This document shows, piece after piece, positions 5,530 through 8,660 of a stretch of DNA of 8,660 nt (positions are counted from its first letter, which is position 1; every line of letters begins with the position of its first letter). A program made the position numbers and the translations under genes. This DNA comes from Lachnospiraceae bacterium (GTDB lineage: Bacteria; Bacillota; Clostridia; Lachnospirales; Lachnospiraceae), in the NCBI GenBank assembly GCA_003535955.1, contig DPZM01000074.1:1-8660 (forward strand), written 5' to 3'. The notes below the pieces were generated by a model. That model saw only the letters and a program-made list of their open reading frames with translations, was not told the origin of the DNA and searched no databases.

Positions 5530-5592
5530 TTTTTTCCCGGATTATTTCCCTGAGAACTTGCAAAAGTCCTCCGATTCGCCGAGTGAACCGAG

Positions 5593-5603
5593 GAACCGTC
5601 CCC
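5593..5603 (+). repeat. REP-like motif GAACCGTCCCC, copy 2 (just after the GGDEF gene stop)
   Basis: This is identical to the motif at 5019-5029 and extends to AGGAACCGTCCCCTGTTT. It begins within 10 bases of the GGDEF gene stop and occupies part of the 81-base gap before the cobU-like gene. The direct repeat CCGAG-TGAA-CCGAG precedes it. Insertion close to a stop codon is typical of dispersed repeats tolerated between genes. Confidence 0.5.
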
Positions 5604-5610
5604 TGTTTCA

Positions 5611-6726
5611 TTACTGGATATAGCGGTCGCATATTACGCGGTTCTTGCCGCGCAGCTTGCCCTCATACATCCGCTTGTCGGCCCGCCCGACTATATCGTC
5701 TATGGACTCACCATCCCTGTACTCGGCGACACCCAGGGTCATTGTCACCTTTAAGGTGTCTTCGCCGATCGGGATCTTCCTTGAAGCGATCTCCTTACAG
5801 ATCCGCCATGCCACGCCCTTGGCCTGTTCCATGCCGGACCTTACCAGGATCACTATCTCCTCTCCGCCCCAGCGGCATACGCAGTCATCATCACGTACTT
5901 CCCCGGAAACCACGGATGCCACCTCAATAAGCACCGCATCACCGGCCGCATGTCCGTAAGTATCGTTTATTTTCTTGAAATCGTCTATATCAGCCATTAT
6001 TATGCTAAACCGGTCACGCTTCCTCCTGGCTCTCAGGCACGACTCTTCCAGATAGGAATCCATGCTTCTTCTGTTGAGCAGATTGGTGAGGGGATCATAA
6101 TTGGCCAGCTGTTCAAGTGAGATGTTCTCATGCTCAAGGTTATGCTGCATATAGTAAACCTCAAGGGAAAAGAGAAAGGCTATCCCCCACAGAAGGATAA
6201 ATGTCAACATCATGTTGAACAGATAAGTCGCATGAACGGCCCTGTCCGGAAAAGCCGCATCATACATGGGGCCGTTCCGGCTTGTTACCTCCCTGACAAG
6301 GAGAAAGCAGGTAAACACTATCGCCGACGCAATGGCCGGTATCCTTAACTTCTTCTTGAAGTAATCAACCGTATAGGCGATGTAAAACGATGCGGGTATA
6401 AGACTGAGCGTATAAGTCATGAAACCCCAATCCCATCCAAGCGTCACCGAGGCCAGTATCGAATGGAAGAGGATCTCGATAAAGGTCACTATGAAAATAT
6501 AGGTATACTTCGCCACCCTTCCCGTTATTATCGCAATGCAGGTATATATGAGCACAGCCGCGAAATTGTACAGATACATGACCTTAACGTCAAGTATCAA
6601 AAACAGACACATAAAATAAAAATGGACAAGCGAAAGGAGAATACCTGTTATCACGTATTTCCTGCGTTCATTAAGCTTTCGCTCACCGTTTATTATTTTC
6701 AGAAGGGCATACTTAAATGCTTCCAT
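5611..6726 (-). CDS. Membrane-bound diguanylate cyclase (GGDEF domain)
   Basis: It makes cyclic di-GMP from two GTP at the inner face of the membrane. Numbering here is from an upstream in-frame ATG (6784-6786). About six membrane segments lie between residues 47 and 215, followed by a short linker helix (YYMQHNLEHENISLEQLA) and a GGDEF domain. The domain has YDPLTNLLNRR, the metal-binding DIDDFKKIND, and RWGGEEI with GGEEI at residues 307-311, an active-type signature. RDDD at 298-301, five residues earlier, matches the RxxD inhibitory site for product feedback. I prefer the start at 6724-6726 (371 residues) because GGGGAG lies just before it. The ATG at 6786, which adds 20 residues, has no ribosome binding site. 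The membrane part matches no sensor domain I can name. The gene follows the LacI-family gene on the same strand and is probably cotranscribed with it. Confidence 0.93.
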   Translation of the reverse strand: MEAFKYALLKIINGERKLNERRKYVITGILLSLVHFYFMCLFLILDVKVMYLYNFAAVLIYTCIAIITGRVAKYTYIFIVTFIEILFHSILASVTLGWDWGFMTYTLSLIPASFYIAYTVDYFKKKLRIPAIASAIVFTCFLLVREVTSRNGPMYDAAFPDRAVHATYLFNMMLTFILLWGIAFLFSLEVYYMQHNLEHENISLEQLANYDPLTNLLNRRSMDSYLEESCLRARRKRDRFSIIMADIDDFKKINDTYGHAAGDAVLIEVASVVSGEVRDDDCVCRWGGEEIVILVRSGMEQAKGVAWRICKEIASRKIPIGEDTLKVTMTLGVAEYRDGESIDDIVGRADKRMYEGKLRGKNRVICDRYIQ

Positions 6727-6730
6727 TTTA

Positions 6731-6736
6731 CTCCCC
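6731..6736 (-). promoter_or_regulatory. Ribosome binding site GGGGAG favouring the 6726 start
   Basis: The minus strand reads AGGGGAGTAAAATGG. The 4-base spacing is slightly short, but the match is much better than anything before the alternative ATG at 6786, where the upstream sequence is GCAGCGTAAAGCGAAAT. Confidence 0.5.
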
Positions 6737-6855
6737 TGTAGGTATGTCTTCAGGTAAGGATCCCTGATGACTTTATAAACTTTCATATTTCGCTTTACGC
6801 TGCCAGGCCATCGTTATCCTGCCGGGTGAAAATCATTAATATTTTACCACACTCT

Positions 6856-7845
6856 TCACACAATTACATCTTTATAATACAGCTTTACCAGCTCATGTCC
6901 GGTGATCACCGCCTGACCCTTCCCACCCTCGAAGAGCCGCTTCAACTCCCACACGGCTTTGGAAGCTATGTTGTAGAAATCCTGACGTACCGTGTTCATC
7001 TGTTTACCCACGTAGCCCATAAGGGTGATCCCGTCGAAACCGCATACCGGCCTGAAGATATCCATATCAATGAGCGCATTCATGGCTCCTATGGCCATAA
7101 GGTCCGAGGCTGCCACGATCGCATCCCTCCTGCCGGCATATTTGAAGGCTATCTCCCGGGCCTTTAGTTCCGAAAATTCCCCGTTACGGACAAAGAGCTT
7201 AAGCCCCAGTTCTTCAGCCAGTTTCTTCATTCCCTCAAGCCTCTTTAAAGTAACAAACGCATTCGATTTACCGGCTATATACAGGACGCTCTTAACCTTA
7301 TTCTCTGTCACGGTTTTTTTTGCCACGTCATACTGGGCCTTTTCGTTATCAACACCGATACACGAGGTGTCCTCATTTACATAGGGCACATCCACAAGTA
7401 CACACTTGAAAACCCTGCTGTCCACAAGCTCCTTCAGGTATTTGTCTTCCCGGGTCATGCCGCATATGATAAGTCCCGAGATCCCCTGAGACTGAAGATA
7501 TCGCGTGATCTCTTCAGGGGTCATGTGGGCTATCATTGACAAAAATATGGTGATTATCTCTATATCCGCCTCTCTGGCCGCATACAAGGCACCATGGATA
7601 TACTGAAGGGTTATCTCATCTATAACCTGAGTCCCGGTGTTTAAGTTTATGAGCAGGGCCGTCCGGGCCGTCTGCTTGGACGACAGGGCGGCTGCAATGG
7701 TATTTGGTATGTAATTCAGTTCATGTATGGCCTCACGCACCCTGTGCTTGGTATCCTCACTGACATAGGGATAGTTATTCAGCACCTTGGATACCGTTGA
7801 TATTGCCACTCCCGACTTCTCAGCCACATCCCTTATAGTGATCAT
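6856..7845 (-). CDS. LacI/GalR-family transcriptional regulator
   Basis: From the chosen start the protein has 329 residues, normal for the family. It opens with MITIRDVAEKSGVAISTVSKVLNN, the LacI helix-turn-helix, followed by YVSEDTKHRVREAIHELNYIPN and the hinge-helix region AAALSS. The rest is a periplasmic-binding-protein-like effector domain ending with VCGFDGITLMGYVGKQMNTVRQDFYNIASKAV, so it probably senses a small sugar or related ligand. An upstream TTG (7867-7869) would add eight residues. However, GTGGGG lies 8 bases before the ATG at 7843-7845 and the family normally starts with this segment, so I favour the latter. The preceding receiver-domain gene ends 20 bases upstream and the GGDEF gene follows, which suggests one operon. 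Its target is not visible with certainty. The palindrome at 2833-2846 is one candidate. Confidence 0.95.
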   Translation of the reverse strand: MITIRDVAEKSGVAISTVSKVLNNYPYVSEDTKHRVREAIHELNYIPNTIAAALSSKQTARTALLINLNTGTQVIDEITLQYIHGALYAAREADIEIITIFLSMIAHMTPEEITRYLQSQGISGLIICGMTREDKYLKELVDSRVFKCVLVDVPYVNEDTSCIGVDNEKAQYDVAKKTVTENKVKSVLYIAGKSNAFVTLKRLEGMKKLAEELGLKLFVRNGEFSELKAREIAFKYAGRRDAIVAASDLMAIGAMNALIDMDIFRPVCGFDGITLMGYVGKQMNTVRQDFYNIASKAVWELKRLFEGGKGQAVITGHELVKLYYKDVIV

Positions 7846-7853
7846 GATCATTA

Positions 7854-7859
7854 CCCCAC
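7854..7859 (-). promoter_or_regulatory. Ribosome binding site GTGGGG deciding the LacI-family start
   Basis: It is 8 bases from the ATG at 7843-7845 but only 2 bases from the in-frame ATG at 7849-7851. Spacing therefore favours the third possible start, which also matches the canonical N-terminus of the family. Confidence 0.5.
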
Positions 7860-7865
7860 TTCCGT

Positions 7866-8660
7866 TCAACCCATACGTCTGCTTACAAGCCTTGCCGGAA
7901 GGTACTTCTCGGTAAGCCTCTCAAGCTGCTCTCCCGACAGGGGCTTCCTTACAACATCCGCAAAGCCCTCGCTAAGATACATATCCCTCACATTATCCCT
8001 GTTACCGCTTGTAAACACGATGACCGGTGTATCCGTATTGGCGTTATTTCCTTCCCTGATCTGATGCATCAGCCAGACCGCACTCATATCGGGCAGGACA
8101 CCGTCAAGTAATATAAGATTGTAGTAGTTATAGCTTATCTTCTTAAGGGCCTCTGTCCCGTTAATTGCCGTATCTATCTTCATCCCGGTCCTTGCCAGCA
8201 ATGCCCTGGCGAGATTAAGCGCCTGTGCCGAATCATCCGCCACAAGCACGTAAGCCCCCGGCGCATACAGGTAAGTCCCGTCATTTACATATCCCCCGTC
8301 TTCCTCTTCACCGGGTTTTTTAACATCCCCATCCTTCCTGAACAGTTCAGCTCTTGAAGCCTCAAGGATCATATCCACCTTACCTACTATCCTGTTACAG
8401 GCCTCCATGATCTCCATCACCCGTTCGGCACCGGCAGAAGAAACGTTATTTCTCAATATCATCTCGGCAGTTCCCTTAACATTATGGACAGCCCCGCGGA
8501 CATCCTTGTTTTTCTTATGAAGGAAATCACTGTAGGTATTAAGCTTAAGCTCGCTCTCCTCCTTCTTCTTGAAGGAATAGGCATAAGCATCCTTGGTCGC
8601 CCACAGCAGGAACATGATAGATAACGATATATATACATCGAATATCTTCTCGCTCCGCGG
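7866..8660 (-). CDS. Membrane-tethered receiver-domain protein, N-terminus beyond the window
   Basis: The frame is open to the right edge, so the ATG at 8613-8615 is probably internal; 264 residues are visible. A hydrophobic segment (visible residues about 6-22) is followed by a charged linker and a helical region (about 35-105). That region resembles the HisKA dimerisation domain of hybrid kinases (KNKDVRGAVHNVKGTAEMI), but Lys52 occupies the position of the usual catalytic His, and no ATPase domain follows. HNVKG (His59) instead resembles the HxxKG core of HPt domains. After a Gly/Glu-rich linker comes a full receiver domain (about 136-255) with the acidic pair Asp142-Asp143, phospho-acceptor Asp186 (LLDGVLPDM), Thr217-Ser218 and Lys239. 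It lies upstream of the LacI-family and GGDEF genes on the same strand. It is probably a partner in a phosphorelay rather than a self-sufficient kinase. Confidence 0.85.
   Translation of the reverse strand, partial: PRSEKIFDVYISLSIMFLLWATKDAYAYSFKKKEESELKLNTYSDFLHKKNKDVRGAVHNVKGTAEMILRNNVSSAGAERVMEIMEACNRIVGKVDMILEASRAELFRKDGDVKKPGEEEDGGYVNDGTYLYAPGAYVLVADDSAQALNLARALLARTGMKIDTAINGTEALKKISYNYYNLILLDGVLPDMSAVWLMHQIREGNNANTDTPVIVFTSGNRDNVRDMYLSEGFADVVRKPLSGEQLERLTEKYLPARLVSRRMG

Noticed and set aside
6820..6850. Imperfect hairpin GGTAAAAT/ATTTTCACC between the LacI-family and GGDEF genes as a terminator
   Set aside because: It has a bulge, an A/T-only core and no following U-run, so it is not a convincing terminator.

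Overview
The window looks like a chromosomal segment of a Lachnospiraceae-type Firmicute (a Butyrivibrio/rumen-clostridial relative is my best guess). The reasons are moderate G+C, strong AGGAGG ribosome binding sites, AT-rich intergenic DNA, a clostridial-type glycogen phosphorylase, a CobU-like kinase, and membrane-bound GGDEF and LacI regulators. This placement rests on gene style, not on a database search.

Layout. On the left, reading leftward, is the start of a small secreted protein made of perfect 8-residue repeats (it runs off the left edge) and a complete glycogen phosphorylase gene, glgP. A roughly 970-base gene-free region (2669-3642) follows. It is the most unusual part of the window. 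Near glgP it holds two tandem 25-base operator-like repeats and a perfect 14-base palindrome. Its centre holds a T-rich region of degenerate repeats about 20 bases long, then an array of six inverted repeats with an almost exact 63-base period. Near the next gene it holds another degenerate array with units of about 20 bases and a structured leader. To the right, reading rightward, is a membrane-anchored alpha/beta hydrolase. Its last 21 bases overlap, tail to tail, the end of a leftward cobU-like gene. Then come leftward genes for a membrane GGDEF diguanylate cyclase, a LacI-family repressor and a membrane-tethered receiver-domain protein that runs off the right edge.

How the genes may work together. 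The three rightmost genes are closely spaced on one strand and look like one regulatory operon: a receiver-domain signalling protein, a sugar-type LacI regulator and a c-di-GMP synthase. The LacI-type palindrome upstream of glgP makes a link between this regulator and glycogen breakdown possible but unproven. A short motif shared by the end of cobU and the end of the GGDEF gene looks like a dispersed repeat (REP-like) that has rewritten the cobU C-terminus.

The 63-base inverted-repeat array (3049-3419) is the best candidate for something undescribed. Its arms (ACACGCC / GGCGTGT) are conserved and partly covarying. The 21-base loops and 28-base spacers are constant in length but variable in sequence, and the one irregular interval is longer by exactly 21 bases.
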